A stretch of 64,000 nt of DNA from Anaerolineales bacterium (lineage in GTDB: Bacteria > Chloroflexota > Anaerolineae > Anaerolineales > UBA11858): assembly GCA_028278545.1 (NCBI GenBank), contig JANQED010000004.1:124001-188000 (forward strand), written 5' to 3'. Shown one piece after another: positions 44,831-53,661 of the stretch (positions are counted from its first letter, which is position 1; each line of letters opens with the position of its first letter). The translations under genes and the position numbers were made by a program. Below the pieces are notes generated by a model. It did no database searches and was not told the origin of the DNA. It saw nothing but the letters and a program-made list of their open reading frames with translations.

Positions 44831-45244
44831 TCATTTACGTTTCTTCATGGTGAGCATATTCCCCCCGCTCTTATCGAATCGGAAATCCACTTCATCCATC
44901 AGATTACCCATCAGGAAAAGCCCCGCGCCCCTGGATTGAAGCTTTTCAAGAGGCACATCGTAATCTGGATCAGGGATTTCATCCGGGTCGAACTGCCGCC
45001 CCCAATCTTGGATCACGATGGTGAGCCCTTCTTCCGTGCTGTCGCAGGAACAGACGATCTCCCCGCGCCCCTCACCGCCGTAGCCATGTTCGATGATATT
45101 CGTGCAGGCCTCATCGACGGCCAACTGCACAGAGTAAACCTGTGACGAATCAAAACCTGCTTCTTCGGCTATTTTGCGGACAAAATCACCGATTTCGAGC
45201 AGGTTCTCGTATCGCCCCGGGAATTTCCGTGTGGGCATTAACAA
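44831..45244 (-). CDS. RsbW-like anti-sigma-type serine kinase
   Basis: A 137-residue HATPase domain. It has the GHKL N-box EACTNIIEHGYGG near residue 47 and an ATP-lid with GAGLFLMGNLMDEVDF, typical of RsbW/SpoIIAB-class kinases that phosphorylate STAS proteins and bind a sigma or other output protein. No sigma factor gene is adjacent. It overlaps neighbouring genes closely: the STAS gene ends one base upstream on the same strand. The start ATG 45244 follows directly. Confidence 0.9.
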   Translation of the reverse strand: MLMPTRKFPGRYENLLEIGDFVRKIAEEAGFDSSQVYSVQLAVDEACTNIIEHGYGGEGRGEIVCSCDSTEEGLTIVIQDWGRQFDPDEIPDPDYDVPLEKLQSRGAGLFLMGNLMDEVDFRFDKSGGNMLTMKKRK

Positions 45245-45577
45245 TTAGAAGCTTCCTACCGCGGCTGTGACATCTGCGTAGATCTCGAGGAAGTGCTTCA
45301 CCCCGGCCAGATCGAGGGATTCCATCATATCCTCAGCCACGTTCACCAATGCCAGCTTGCCTTTCTTCTTCTTGCAGGCTTTCTGGGTCTCGAGCAGCAC
45401 CCACAACCCCCGGCTGGAGATGAAATCCACCTCAGCCATGTCGAAGACGAAGCCCGATTTGCCCCCATCGATGAGATCATTGAACGCCTTTTCCAGGTCT
45501 GGGGCGGTGTTGCTGTCTATGCGGCCAACAACCTTGATCAAATCACAGCGATTGTACGAAGTTGTTGAGATTTCCAT
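45245..45577 (-). CDS. STAS-domain anti-anti-sigma factor (RsbV-like)
   Basis: A 110-residue STAS protein. The conserved phosphorylation loop is EVDFISSRGLWVLL, with Ser54/Ser55 at the position phosphorylated by an RsbW-type kinase and dephosphorylated by SpoIIE-type phosphatases. In partner-switching systems the dephosphorylated form captures the kinase. It is directly followed by that kinase gene, and both phosphatases are in the convergent pair, so the four genes probably form one pathway. Start ATG 45577 has GAGGAG nine bases upstream. An extended -10 TGATATACT lies on the minus strand at about 45630-45622. Confidence 0.92.
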   Translation of the reverse strand: MEISTTSYNRCDLIKVVGRIDSNTAPDLEKAFNDLIDGGKSGFVFDMAEVDFISSRGLWVLLETQKACKKKKGKLALVNVAEDMMESLDLAGVKHFLEIYADVTAAVGSF

Positions 45578-45862
45578 TTTGCGTGCTCCTCAGAGTGATC
45601 GTCTCTTCAATTAACTTGGATAGTATATCACGGTTCATCATTGGGATGCTATAATCGAGGCGCTCTCTGGCACGGCCTTGCTTAAGCCGCCTGGAATCAA
45701 ATGTCAACCGCCAAGTGCGCAGAGTCCGCCGAGATTTTTAAGGGGTTTTCTCTGCGCCGCCCCTTTGACTATGGAGCAGGAACCCCCCTAACTGCGTTGA
45801 CATAACGAATCTCCTGGATTAAACTCACATCCCTGGCAAAACTGAAAGTATGTAGAGATACC
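45578..45862. other. intergenic region with GCGCAGAG hairpin
   Basis: No gene is seen. GCGCAGAG and CTCTGCGC (about 45716-45755) form a hairpin of a dispersed type. A TGCTATAAT extended -10 at 45647-45655 points to the right, but there is no -35 and no nearby start codon. Confidence 0.45.
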
Positions 45863-47014
45863 ATGATTTATTCACGCCAGCAGCTCGAAGCGTTGGAAGA
45901 TCGAGCCCTTGCGCCTTACGGCATCCGCAGCAAAGATTCCCAGGGAAGGGCCATCCCCGAGGACGAACCCCGTTTTCGGACCGTCTTTCAGCGCGACCGC
46001 GACCGCATCCTGCACACCACCGCCTTCCGCCGTTTGGAGTATAAGACGCAGGTCTTTATCATCTCCGAGGGCGACTACTACCGTACCCGCCTGACCCACA
46101 CCCTGGAGGTCGCCCAGATTGGCCGGACGATCGCGCGCGCTTTGGGCGCCAATGAAGACCTGGTCGAAGCGACCTGCCTGGCCCACGACCTGGGGCACTC
46201 CCCCTTCGGGCATTCCGGCGAGGCCATCCTCGATGCCCTGATGGAAGACCACGGCGGGTTCGACCACAACAAACAATCTCTGCGCATCGTCACCGAGCTG
46301 GAAAATCGTTATCCCGAGTTCTCGGGGTTGAACCTGACCTGGGAGACGCGCGAGGGCATCGTCAAACACGAGACCGAATACGACATCTCGGATGCCTCGG
46401 CATACAACCCGGAATTGCGCGGGCATCTGGAAGCCCAGATCGCCAACATCGCCGACGAATTGGCCTATTCCGCGCATGACCTGGATGACGGCCTGCGCTC
46501 TGGGATGATCACGACGTCGATGCTGGCGGGCATTGCTCTATGGGAGATGGTGCTTGAAAGCGTCGGATTGCGCCCTGCCGACCTCGATGAACTCAGCCGC
46601 CATCGTCTTATCCGCCGTCTGATTGGGCTGGAGATCTCCAATATGGTGGAGACCACCAGCCAACGGCTGAAAAAGAGCGGTGTGCAGTCTGTGGAAGACC
46701 TTCAACGCTTGGATCACAATGTGGCCGCCTTCAGCGGGGAGATGGGTTCGCAAAACCGCCAACTGAAAGACTTCCTGTATGCCAACCTTTATCGCCATCC
46801 TCGCGTGGTCCGTATGCAGGCCAAGGCCGAGCGGGTGATCCGCGATATCTTTGCGGCCTATCAGCGCGAACCGGCCATGCTCCCTCATCACATCCAGAAA
46901 GAGATCGAGAGGGTTGGGCTGGAACGCACCATCTGCGACTACATTGCCGGCATGACCGATCGATATGCCGTCGAAGAACACAGTAAACTTCTAGACCCTA
47001 CCGTGGGCCCCTGA
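45863..47014 (+). CDS. dGTPase-like deoxynucleotide triphosphohydrolase
   Basis: A 383-residue HD-domain enzyme that removes triphosphate from dNTPs, limiting their pool. The HD metal motif is plain: HTLEVAQ near residue 77 and AHDLGHSPFGHSGE near 110, and the DDGLRSGMI segment follows later, as in Dgt-like proteins. The N-terminal sequence SKDSQGRAIPEDEPRFRTVFQRDRDRI matches the Dgt N-terminal domain. Whether it is dGTP-specific or broad cannot be told. greA begins 22 bases downstream. A GCAAAA-rich tract gives no clear promoter. ATG 45863 is the only good start. Confidence 0.9.
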   Translation: MIYSRQQLEALEDRALAPYGIRSKDSQGRAIPEDEPRFRTVFQRDRDRILHTTAFRRLEYKTQVFIISEGDYYRTRLTHTLEVAQIGRTIARALGANEDLVEATCLAHDLGHSPFGHSGEAILDALMEDHGGFDHNKQSLRIVTELENRYPEFSGLNLTWETREGIVKHETEYDISDASAYNPELRGHLEAQIANIADELAYSAHDLDDGLRSGMITTSMLAGIALWEMVLESVGLRPADLDELSRHRLIRRLIGLEISNMVETTSQRLKKSGVQSVEDLQRLDHNVAAFSGEMGSQNRQLKDFLYANLYRHPRVVRMQAKAERVIRDIFAAYQREPAMLPHHIQKEIERVGLERTICDYIAGMTDRYAVEEHSKLLDPTVGP

Positions 47015-47036
47015 ATAATCCAAAGAAAGAGTTCGT

Positions 47037-47501
47037 ATGAGTACCCAATATTTAACCGTTGCAGGCGAAAAAGAGCTCAGAAAAGAGCTGGCGAAGCTCA
47101 AGGGCCCTATGCGCCAGGAGATTGCCAGGAGATTGAAGAGCGCCATCGAGATGGGCGACCTCTCTGAGAACGCCGAATATATCGCCACCAAAGAAGAACA
47201 AGGCTTCATCGAAGGCCGCATCCAGGAGATCGAATATATCCTCCGGGAAGCGGTGATCATCGAGGAGAATAACATCGGCCGCGAAACCGTCACCGTGGGA
47301 GCGAAAGTCACCATCCAGGAGGGGGACTACCCGGCGGAGATTTATCACCTGGTTGGCAGCAAAGAAGCCAACCCCAGCAGTGGCCGCATTTCGAATGAGT
47401 CCCCCATCGGGCAGGCTTTACTGGGGAAAAGAGTCGGGGACAAGGTAGAGGTGCAAACGCCGGGCGGGACGCTGGCGTTCAAGATCCTGAAGATCGAGTA
47501 A
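47037..47501 (+). CDS. greA: transcription elongation factor GreA
   Basis: Rescues stalled RNA polymerase by stimulating transcript cleavage. The 154-residue protein shows the N-terminal coiled-coil (GEKELRKELAKLKGPM), with the tip motif MGDLSENAEYIATKEEQGFIEGRI, whose Asp and Glu residues coordinate the active-site magnesium of polymerase. The C-terminal FKBP-like globular domain ends in PGGTLAFKIL. Length and motifs are standard. It forms a unit with the dNTPase gene upstream and ends at a strong terminator. Confidence 0.97.
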   Translation: MSTQYLTVAGEKELRKELAKLKGPMRQEIARRLKSAIEMGDLSENAEYIATKEEQGFIEGRIQEIEYILREAVIIEENNIGRETVTVGAKVTIQEGDYPAEIYHLVGSKEANPSSGRISNESPIGQALLGKRVGDKVEVQTPGGTLAFKILKIE

Positions 47502-47550
47502 GCCGATCAATCGGCGACGAGCGCCCGTAATCCACCCCTGGGCGCAAAAA

Positions 47551-47588
47551 ACCCCCGGCTGATCAATTTTAGCCGGGGGTTCGGTTTT
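47551..47588 (+). terminator. terminator after greA
   Basis: ACCCCCGGCT (47551-47560) pairs with AGCCGGGGGT (47571-47580), then TCGGTTTTT. Also placed to stop the minus-strand gene ending at 47598, which has A-rich sequence on that side. Confidence 0.9.
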
Positions 47589-47597
47589 TAGCTTTGG

Positions 47598-48671
47598 CTA
47601 GACCTTTTGCCAGATCGCCAGTTCGAGCGTCAGGCGTTCGAAATAGCTCTGTGGGGGGGTGGGCCCGCTCCCATAAGCCATATCTACCACCCGGGCGACC
47701 AGCCGCAAAGTCGCCGTCTCGAGGATCATCTCTCCCCCGGCCTCTGCCTGGAAGGGTTCCCCCTTCGTCTGCAAGCGATCGCGCATCGCGCCATCTTCGT
47801 AAGCATATTTGCTCATCAGCACCTTGGTGACGGTTTGGATGTCGTTCTTATCGAAGAGCCACACTTCGTAAGCGGCGACCTTCTTGGGCTCACCCACGCC
47901 GATAGCTTCCGATATGCCCACACCGCACTCGCCGAGGAATTCCCCGGTGGGCGAATCGATGCTGAAGGAGTCATCGAAGAGATCGTCTCCCAGCATATAC
48001 GTGGTCATGAACTGCGCCATGGGCGGCATCTCGCCGCGCGCCGAGAAGTCGGTCGGTTCGGTCGGCTCAGTGTACTCATCGACCTGAGCTATGGGCGCCG
48101 CCTCGTCAGAAAACGGCCGGCGCTGCTGGAAGAGGAACAGATAAACCGCTACCGCCACGGCCAGAATGGATACCACCCCGCACATGACCAGGATCAAAGT
48201 TGTGCGTGAGAGGCCGGTCCCTGAGGCGGCTTCTTCGCCAGCTTCAGGCATTAGTGTGGCCGTAAGCACCTCTCCCTCCTCTGGAAGGGCCTCTGTATCT
48301 GTAGATGGGGGCACCTCGACAGCGACCTGGCCGACGACTTGCCGGAAATTCTGGATGTTCTCCATGCTGCGCGGGCCAGGGTCGGCGGCCAGTTGATTGA
48401 GCAGTTGGGGAGCATCGGAGCCTAGACCAGTCCAACGCGCCACGGCGCTCTCGGTATCAGGTAGCGCGGCGTAAGAGTCCACCATCATCAACAGGTAGTC
48501 TTCCCGCCAGGAGGTCTCTAGATCAGCCGGGGCAGCATCCGTCCAGGTCACTGGCCAAATCCCCCAACCGATGATGATCCATCCAATCAGCAGGCCCACA
48601 ACCAGGCCCACCACGCCAGCGACGAGTGGGTTGCTGAGTCTTTCGCGGGTCACTTCGCGGATTACGTCCAT
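47598..48671 (-). CDS. membrane protein of unknown function
   Basis: A 357-residue protein with two membrane segments, one near residues 15-40 (VAGVVGLVVGLLIGWIIIGW) and one near 175-198 (LILVMCGVVSILAVAVAVYL). Between them is an acidic region, and after them a C-terminal domain of about 160 residues with YMLGDDLFDDSFSID, ETATLRLVARVVD and EVWLFDKNDIQTV. No known family recognised; the last part may be a beta-rich soluble domain. Start ATG 48671 is set by GGGAGAG five bases upstream; a frame up to 48713 also exists. It is separated from topA by palindromes. Confidence 0.7.
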   Translation of the reverse strand: MDVIREVTRERLSNPLVAGVVGLVVGLLIGWIIIGWGIWPVTWTDAAPADLETSWREDYLLMMVDSYAALPDTESAVARWTGLGSDAPQLLNQLAADPGPRSMENIQNFRQVVGQVAVEVPPSTDTEALPEEGEVLTATLMPEAGEEAASGTGLSRTTLILVMCGVVSILAVAVAVYLFLFQQRRPFSDEAAPIAQVDEYTEPTEPTDFSARGEMPPMAQFMTTYMLGDDLFDDSFSIDSPTGEFLGECGVGISEAIGVGEPKKVAAYEVWLFDKNDIQTVTKVLMSKYAYEDGAMRDRLQTKGEPFQAEAGGEMILETATLRLVARVVDMAYGSGPTPPQSYFERLTLELAIWQKV

Positions 48672-48805
48672 AACGTCTCTCCCAATCAAGTGTTTTGATT
48701 TTACTGGGGCCACAAAACCGCTTTGGGAGTATAGATATAGGGTCTAAACGCCCAAATGTTCGCTTTTCTAGGAGTTGCGCCGCTCGGAATCTTTTTGGGG
48801 TGAAG

Positions 48806-48855
48806 CCCCCCAGTTCTGGGGGGAGATCATTCATTATGCCCCCATGCTTGGGGGC
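48806..48855. repeat. paired G/C-tract hairpins
   Basis: CCCCCC-AGTTCT-GGGGGG at 48806-48823 and GCCCCC-ATGCTT-GGGGGC at 48838-48855. Together with 18309-18326 they form a family of 6-bp-stem palindromes between genes. No coding signal. Confidence 0.7.
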
Positions 48856-48923
48856 AGCTGCGCAACCCCTGTTATTGTAGACCAGACCTTGAAAACGTGC
48901 AATCCCTTGTTATCGTGCAAGCA

Positions 48924-51251
48924 CTATGCCAACTCGGTGACGGTGTCCGCCGCGTCATCAGGGACGAGATCGTCCCGCAGGAACTGCTGCTCGCATTGCG
49001 AGCAAACGGCCTGGTTCTTGTTTTCGGCCACTAATAGCCCCCCGCAGTTTGGGCAGGGCACACGCAGCGGCAGCTTCCAGGAGGAGAACTCACATTCGGG
49101 GTAGTTCGTGCAGCCATAGAAAACCCGCCCCCGGCGGGTCTTGCGGATCACCAGTTCCCCGCCGTCCAGCGGGCATTGCACGCCGATCTTCTCCAGCCAG
49201 GGCTCTGTGTGACGGCATTGGGGGAAGTTGCTGCAGCCGATGAACTTGCCGTGCCGCCCCCAGCGGATCACCAGATCGTTGCCGCACTCCGGGCAAGCGC
49301 GCCCCACAGGTTCAGGGCCGGAGTTCACCTCGGGCATCTTTTCGATAGCCAGCTCCAACTGCTTTTCGAACGGGCCGTAGAAATCCTCGACCACTTCGAC
49401 CCAGCTCTTCTTGCCGGTCGCCACCTCATCCAGGTCTTCTTCCATCCCCGCCGTGAATCGCACGTCAACGATATCCGGGAAATGCTCCACCAGCAGGTCA
49501 TTGACCAGGATGCCCGTCTCCGTGGCGTACAGACGGCGCTTTTCACGGGTGATATAGCCCCGGTTCTGCAGCGTTGAGAGGATCGGTGCGTAAGTCGAAG
49601 GGCGGCCAATCCCGTTCTCTTCCAATTCGCGCACCAGAGAGGCATCCGAAAAGCGCGGCGGGGGCTGGGTGAAGTGCTGCTCGGGGATCAGGCGGATCAA
49701 TTTCAACAACTGCCCGACGGTGAGATGCGTGGGCACCGGCGTTTCCTTCCCGTCGTCCTTCTTGATGTCCTTGTAGACGACCAGGAAGCCCGGGAAGCGG
49801 ATGGTCGAGCCGGCTGCCCGCAGCAGATATTGGTGCGCGACTCCTGCGCCCTCGATTTCCACGGTGATCGTGTCGTAAACCGCTGGTGACATCTGCGAGG
49901 CCATAAAGCGCTGCCAGATCAATTGATAAAGCCGGTATTGATCGCGCGACAGGTGTTCCTTGACCGATTTCGGCGTGCGCCTGACCGAGGTGGGCCGCAC
50001 GGCTTCGTGGGCCTCTTGCGCGCCGCGCGCCCTGGTTCGGTAAACAGGGGGCGCCTCAGGGATATATTCATCGCCGTACTGCCCGACGATGAACTCCCGC
50101 GCCTGATTTTGCGCCAGCCCAGAGACATTGGTCGAATCCGTGCGCATATAGGTGATCAGCCCCGTCTGGCCGCCGTTCCCTACATCCACCCCCTCGTAGA
50201 GCTGCTGCGCGATGCGCATCGTCCGGCGGGCCGTGAAGCGCAGACGGCGGGAGGCCGACTGCTGCATGGTGCTGGTGGTGAATGGGGCCTGCGGTCTGCG
50301 TTTTCTGGTGCCCTTTTTGGTCTTGCTGACCGTGTATTTCGCCGCTTCCATATCCACCAGCAGTGGTTTGACATCTTCTTCGGTGGAGAGCACCGGCTTT
50401 TCCCCGTCGATGCGCGCCAGTTTGGCAATGAATTTATCTTTCTCGCCGTTCGGCGAGAACTCAGCGCTGATCGACCAATACTCCTCAGGCACAAAGGCCT
50501 CGATCTCGCGCTGTCGCTCGACGATCAGACGCAAGGCCACAGACTGCACTCGCCCTGCCGAGAGCCGTCCGCGCACCTTCTTCCATAATATAGGGCTGAT
50601 TCCGTATCCCACTAGCCGGTCCAAGATGCGCCGGCCTTGCTGGGCGCTGACCAAATCCATATCGAGCGCCCTTGGCTGGGAGAAGGCCTCTTCGATGGCC
50701 GGGCGCGTGATCTCATGGAAGATCACCCGTTTGGCGCGTTCCGGTTCGATCTCAGCCGATTCCAGCAAGTGCCAGGCGATGGCTTCCCCCTCTCGGTCGA
50801 GGTCCGTAGCCAGATAGACCTCCTCGGCTTTGGTGGCCGCCGCTTTGAGCTTCTTGACCACCTCCCGCTTTTCATTGGGCACGCGGTATTTCGGCTGGAA
50901 ATCGTTCTCGACATCGACCGAGAGTTGCGACCGCAGCAGATCCCTGACATGCCCCACCGAGGCCTCGACTTTATAGCCCTTCCCCAGGTAGCGGCCAACG
51001 GTCTTGGCCTTTGCAGGCGACTCTACGATCACCAGCTTCCCCGAACGTTTAACCTCCTTCTTCTTGCGCGCCCGCTTGACCGCCGGGGGTGGTTCTAACC
51101 CCTCGTGGGCATCGGTGCGCCCCATGCGGTACACCCCCGTGCCGCAGACCGGGCAAGTACCGCTCGTTGCCGGGGTCCCTGTGGCGGTGAAGACCGCCTG
51201 CGCCTCCTTGATCTCACGTTTCTCCTTACACTTTACACAATAGGCTTCCAT
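48924..51251 (-). CDS. topA: DNA topoisomerase I with N-terminal DUF5679-type zinc finger
   Basis: A 775-residue type IA topoisomerase that relaxes negative supercoils. It begins with a four-cysteine zinc module (YCVKCKEKREIKEAQ and GTCPVCGTGVYRMG) before the Toprim domain (LVIVESPAKAKTVGRYLGKG, LATDLDREGEAIAWHL); this added finger is not in most bacteria. The active-site tyrosine lies in GLITYMRTDSTN near residue 415. Three C-terminal zinc-finger motifs follow (CPECGNDLV, CPLDGGELV with one non-Cys position, and CPNCGG). Start ATG 51251 gives the finger at the extreme N-terminus; another ATG four codons upstream is possible. A manC gene ends 26 bases upstream. Confidence 0.96.
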   Translation of the reverse strand: MEAYCVKCKEKREIKEAQAVFTATGTPATSGTCPVCGTGVYRMGRTDAHEGLEPPPAVKRARKKKEVKRSGKLVIVESPAKAKTVGRYLGKGYKVEASVGHVRDLLRSQLSVDVENDFQPKYRVPNEKREVVKKLKAAATKAEEVYLATDLDREGEAIAWHLLESAEIEPERAKRVIFHEITRPAIEEAFSQPRALDMDLVSAQQGRRILDRLVGYGISPILWKKVRGRLSAGRVQSVALRLIVERQREIEAFVPEEYWSISAEFSPNGEKDKFIAKLARIDGEKPVLSTEEDVKPLLVDMEAAKYTVSKTKKGTRKRRPQAPFTTSTMQQSASRRLRFTARRTMRIAQQLYEGVDVGNGGQTGLITYMRTDSTNVSGLAQNQAREFIVGQYGDEYIPEAPPVYRTRARGAQEAHEAVRPTSVRRTPKSVKEHLSRDQYRLYQLIWQRFMASQMSPAVYDTITVEIEGAGVAHQYLLRAAGSTIRFPGFLVVYKDIKKDDGKETPVPTHLTVGQLLKLIRLIPEQHFTQPPPRFSDASLVRELEENGIGRPSTYAPILSTLQNRGYITREKRRLYATETGILVNDLLVEHFPDIVDVRFTAGMEEDLDEVATGKKSWVEVVEDFYGPFEKQLELAIEKMPEVNSGPEPVGRACPECGNDLVIRWGRHGKFIGCSNFPQCRHTEPWLEKIGVQCPLDGGELVIRKTRRGRVFYGCTNYPECEFSSWKLPLRVPCPNCGGLLVAENKNQAVCSQCEQQFLRDDLVPDDAADTVTELA

Positions 51252-51277
51252 ACAAAACTCCACAACGGGATTTTCAG

Positions 51278-52369
51278 TTACAGATAATCGTCACCCGCAT
51301 TTTTCAATTGTTCTACCACCTGACGCACTTTCTGCGCATGATCTTTCTTACAAATCAACAACACATCGCCCGTATCCACCACCACCAAATCCTGCACGCC
51401 GATGGTCACGATTAATCTGGGCGATGATTTCTTATAGACCAGCGTGTCCCGGGTCTCCAGGGGGATGAAACCCTCTCCCAGGACGATATTGCCATCCTCG
51501 TCGGCGGGGAGCACCTCGAAGAGCGCCTCCCAACTGCCGACGTCGTTCCAGCCCAGCCCCTTCGCGGGGATCACGACCACATCGCGGGCCTTTTCCATGA
51601 TCCCGTAATCGATCGTTTCCGGCTGGATTTCCGGCCAAAGGGCCTGGATCACGGACTCCCTTTGGGGCTGCTCCCAGACCCTTGAGATTTCCTTGAGCCT
51701 GGTGGTTAGATCAGGCATTTGACGCTCGAACTCTTCCATAATGCGCCCCGCCCCCCACACAAACATCCCCGAATTCCAGGCGTGATCGCCGCTTTCGAAC
51801 ATCTGGCGGGCGCGGTGTTCGTTGGGCTTCTCGACGAAGCGCAGCACCTGGAAGACATCCAGACCTCGATAAGTGCCTGCCTGATCGCCCTGGTGAATGT
51901 AGCCGTACCCCGTCGAGGGAAAGGTGGGCCTGATCCCCAGGGTCACCAGGTGGCCCTCCTCGGCAGCCTCATACGCCGAGAGCAGCAGCTCGCGGAAAAG
52001 GGCCTCATTCTGGAAGATGTGATCCGCGGTCAGCACCGCCATGACCGCCTGGGGGTCGCGCTGCCCCAGGGCAACCGCCGCCAGCCCCACCACAGACGCT
52101 GTGCCGCGCGGCATCGGCTCCAAAAGATAGTTTTCCGCCGGGATCTCCGGGCATTGTTCCTGCAAAGCCGCTGCCTGTTCCGCCACGGTGACCACGTAGA
52201 TCTTATCCGGCGTGAACACGCCGTCCAGGCGGTCCACGGCGATCTGGAACAGGGAACGCTCGCCTACCAGGGGCAGCATTTGTTTCGGGCTGGACTTGCG
52301 GGAGAGCGGCCATAAACGGGTTCCCCCTCCCCCGGCCATAATCACAGCATAATAATTCTCGAACATCAT
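51278..52369 (-). CDS. manC: mannose-1-phosphate guanylyltransferase
   Basis: Makes GDP-mannose from mannose 1-phosphate and GTP for cell-surface glycans. The 363-residue protein has the nucleotidyltransferase signature AGGGGTRLWPLSRKSSPKQM near residue 12 and VLTADHIFQNEALF (metal-binding Asp), plus the FVEKPNE and YIHQG segments. It lacks the C-terminal isomerase domain found in bifunctional AlgA-type enzymes. Two adjacent ATGs are at 52369 and 52366; the latter has better spacing from the AAGGA site. It is upstream of topA on the same strand. No other GDP-sugar genes are adjacent. Confidence 0.94.
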   Translation of the reverse strand: MMFENYYAVIMAGGGGTRLWPLSRKSSPKQMLPLVGERSLFQIAVDRLDGVFTPDKIYVVTVAEQAAALQEQCPEIPAENYLLEPMPRGTASVVGLAAVALGQRDPQAVMAVLTADHIFQNEALFRELLLSAYEAAEEGHLVTLGIRPTFPSTGYGYIHQGDQAGTYRGLDVFQVLRFVEKPNEHRARQMFESGDHAWNSGMFVWGAGRIMEEFERQMPDLTTRLKEISRVWEQPQRESVIQALWPEIQPETIDYGIMEKARDVVVIPAKGLGWNDVGSWEALFEVLPADEDGNIVLGEGFIPLETRDTLVYKKSSPRLIVTIGVQDLVVVDTGDVLLICKKDHAQKVRQVVEQLKNAGDDYL

Positions 52370-52398
52370 TCCTTCTCACTCAGCGAGCAAATTGCAGC

Positions 52399-52442
52399 TT
52401 GCCCACTTGTCTACCTGTTTACCTGCCTACTTGCCTACCTAC
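52399..52442. repeat. CT-rich simple repeat (ACCTGCCTACTTG units)
   Basis: CTTGTCTACCTGTTTACC type units in tandem fill the gap between dprA and manC, running into the last codons of dprA. The same flavour of repeat is upstream of lutA at 6982-7029. Confidence 0.6.
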
Positions 52443-53583
52443 CCACCTCATACCCCTCCCCGGCTTCCCGCACGGCATAGTAGCGCATACCGCTGACCTG
52501 CCGCACCATGCCTTTTAGCTCCATCATCGCCAGGGCCGCGGTCACTTTTTCGATGGGCAACTCCACTTGGGCGCGGATTTCGTCAACGTGCACAGGCTCG
52601 TGGTCCAAAGCGGCGAAGAGTTGGGCCTCGGTGGCATCCGTCGGCAGCACCAGGCGCGCTTCTCGATATTCTGAGACCAGGGACAACTCCAGGGTCTCCA
52701 GGATTTCTTTCGGGTCCAGAAGCGGGTGCGCGCCCTGCTGGATCAGGCGGTTGGTGCCCTTGCTTTGCGGTGCCAGCACATTCCCAGGCACGGCGAAGAC
52801 CTCGCGGCCTTGTTCGAGGGCGAAGTTGGCCGTGATGACCGCGCCGCTCCTGGCCCCGGCTTCGACGACCACGGTCGCCAGCGACAACCCGGAGATGATC
52901 CGGTTGCGTGGGGGGAAGTTGCGCGCCTCTGGCGGGGTGCCCAAAGGGAAGTCGCTGATCAGCGCGCCCTGGGCGATCACCTGCTCTGCCAGTGGACGGT
53001 GCTCCGGCGGGTAGATGCGATCCACCCCGCTGCCCAGCACCGCCAATGTGCGCCCGCCTGCGTCGATGGCTGCCTGGTGGGCGATGGCGTCCACCCCCCG
53101 GGCCAGGCCGCTTACCACGGTCACGCCGCCGCCTGCCAGGGTCTGGGCGATATGCTCGGTGACCTGGCGGCCATACGCCGTCACCCGTCGAGTCCCGACC
53201 ACCGCCACAGCCCATTCGTCCTCCGGCCGGTACTCCCCACGCAGGTAGAGCACCGGGGGCGCGTTATCCAATTCAGACAGCCGGCTGGGATAGCCCTCGT
53301 CTTCCCAAGTCAGCACCTGGACGCCCTGCGCCTGAAGTTCTGCCCAGACCTTCTCCAGGGAGACCTCTGCTCTTAGTTTTTCAAGGTTCTCTATCAATCG
53401 GGCGCTCAGCCCTGCCGAACGCAGTTCTCCAACGGGAGCATCCCAGGCGGTTTGCAGATCGCCAAAAGCATCCAAAAGGGCGCGCAGGCGTACTGCGCCG
53501 ATCCCCTTGACGAGACAAAATCCAACCCAATACTGCCGAAAGTCGTCCAACACCTGCCCCCAGCTGATCAGATACCCGAACAC
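52435..53583 (-). CDS. dprA: DNA-processing protein DprA/Smf
   Basis: A 382-residue protein that loads RecA onto incoming single-stranded DNA in natural transformation. It has an N-terminal helical (SAM-like) part, a central Rossmann-like DprA fold with VAVVGTRRVTAYGRQV, GGVTVVSGLARGVDAIAHQAAI, LGSGVDRIYPPEHR and the NRIISGLS motif, and a C-terminal winged helix (about residues 315-375) typical of many non-Proteobacterial forms. Length is normal. It is upstream of manC but unrelated. Presence is consistent with, but does not prove, competence. Confidence 0.95.
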   Translation of the reverse strand: MFGYLISWGQVLDDFRQYWVGFCLVKGIGAVRLRALLDAFGDLQTAWDAPVGELRSAGLSARLIENLEKLRAEVSLEKVWAELQAQGVQVLTWEDEGYPSRLSELDNAPPVLYLRGEYRPEDEWAVAVVGTRRVTAYGRQVTEHIAQTLAGGGVTVVSGLARGVDAIAHQAAIDAGGRTLAVLGSGVDRIYPPEHRPLAEQVIAQGALISDFPLGTPPEARNFPPRNRIISGLSLATVVVEAGARSGAVITANFALEQGREVFAVPGNVLAPQSKGTNRLIQQGAHPLLDPKEILETLELSLVSEYREARLVLPTDATEAQLFAALDHEPVHVDEIRAQVELPIEKVTAALAMMELKGMVRQVSGMRYYAVREAGEGYEVGR

Positions 53584-53661
53584 AAAGGCCTATTTCCAGC
53601 GAAACAGGCCACAGAACGAGCATCAGAATACCATATCGTTTTTGAATGTGTCAAGACGCGC

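Noticed and set aside
45647..45655. Promoter TGCTATAAT on the plus strand
   Set aside because: No -35 and about 200 bases from any start codon, so it was noted in the intergenic entry only.
50212..50817. Plus-strand open frame of about 200 codons inside topA
   Set aside because: Antisense shadow of a clear topoisomerase gene with high GC third positions; no independent evidence.
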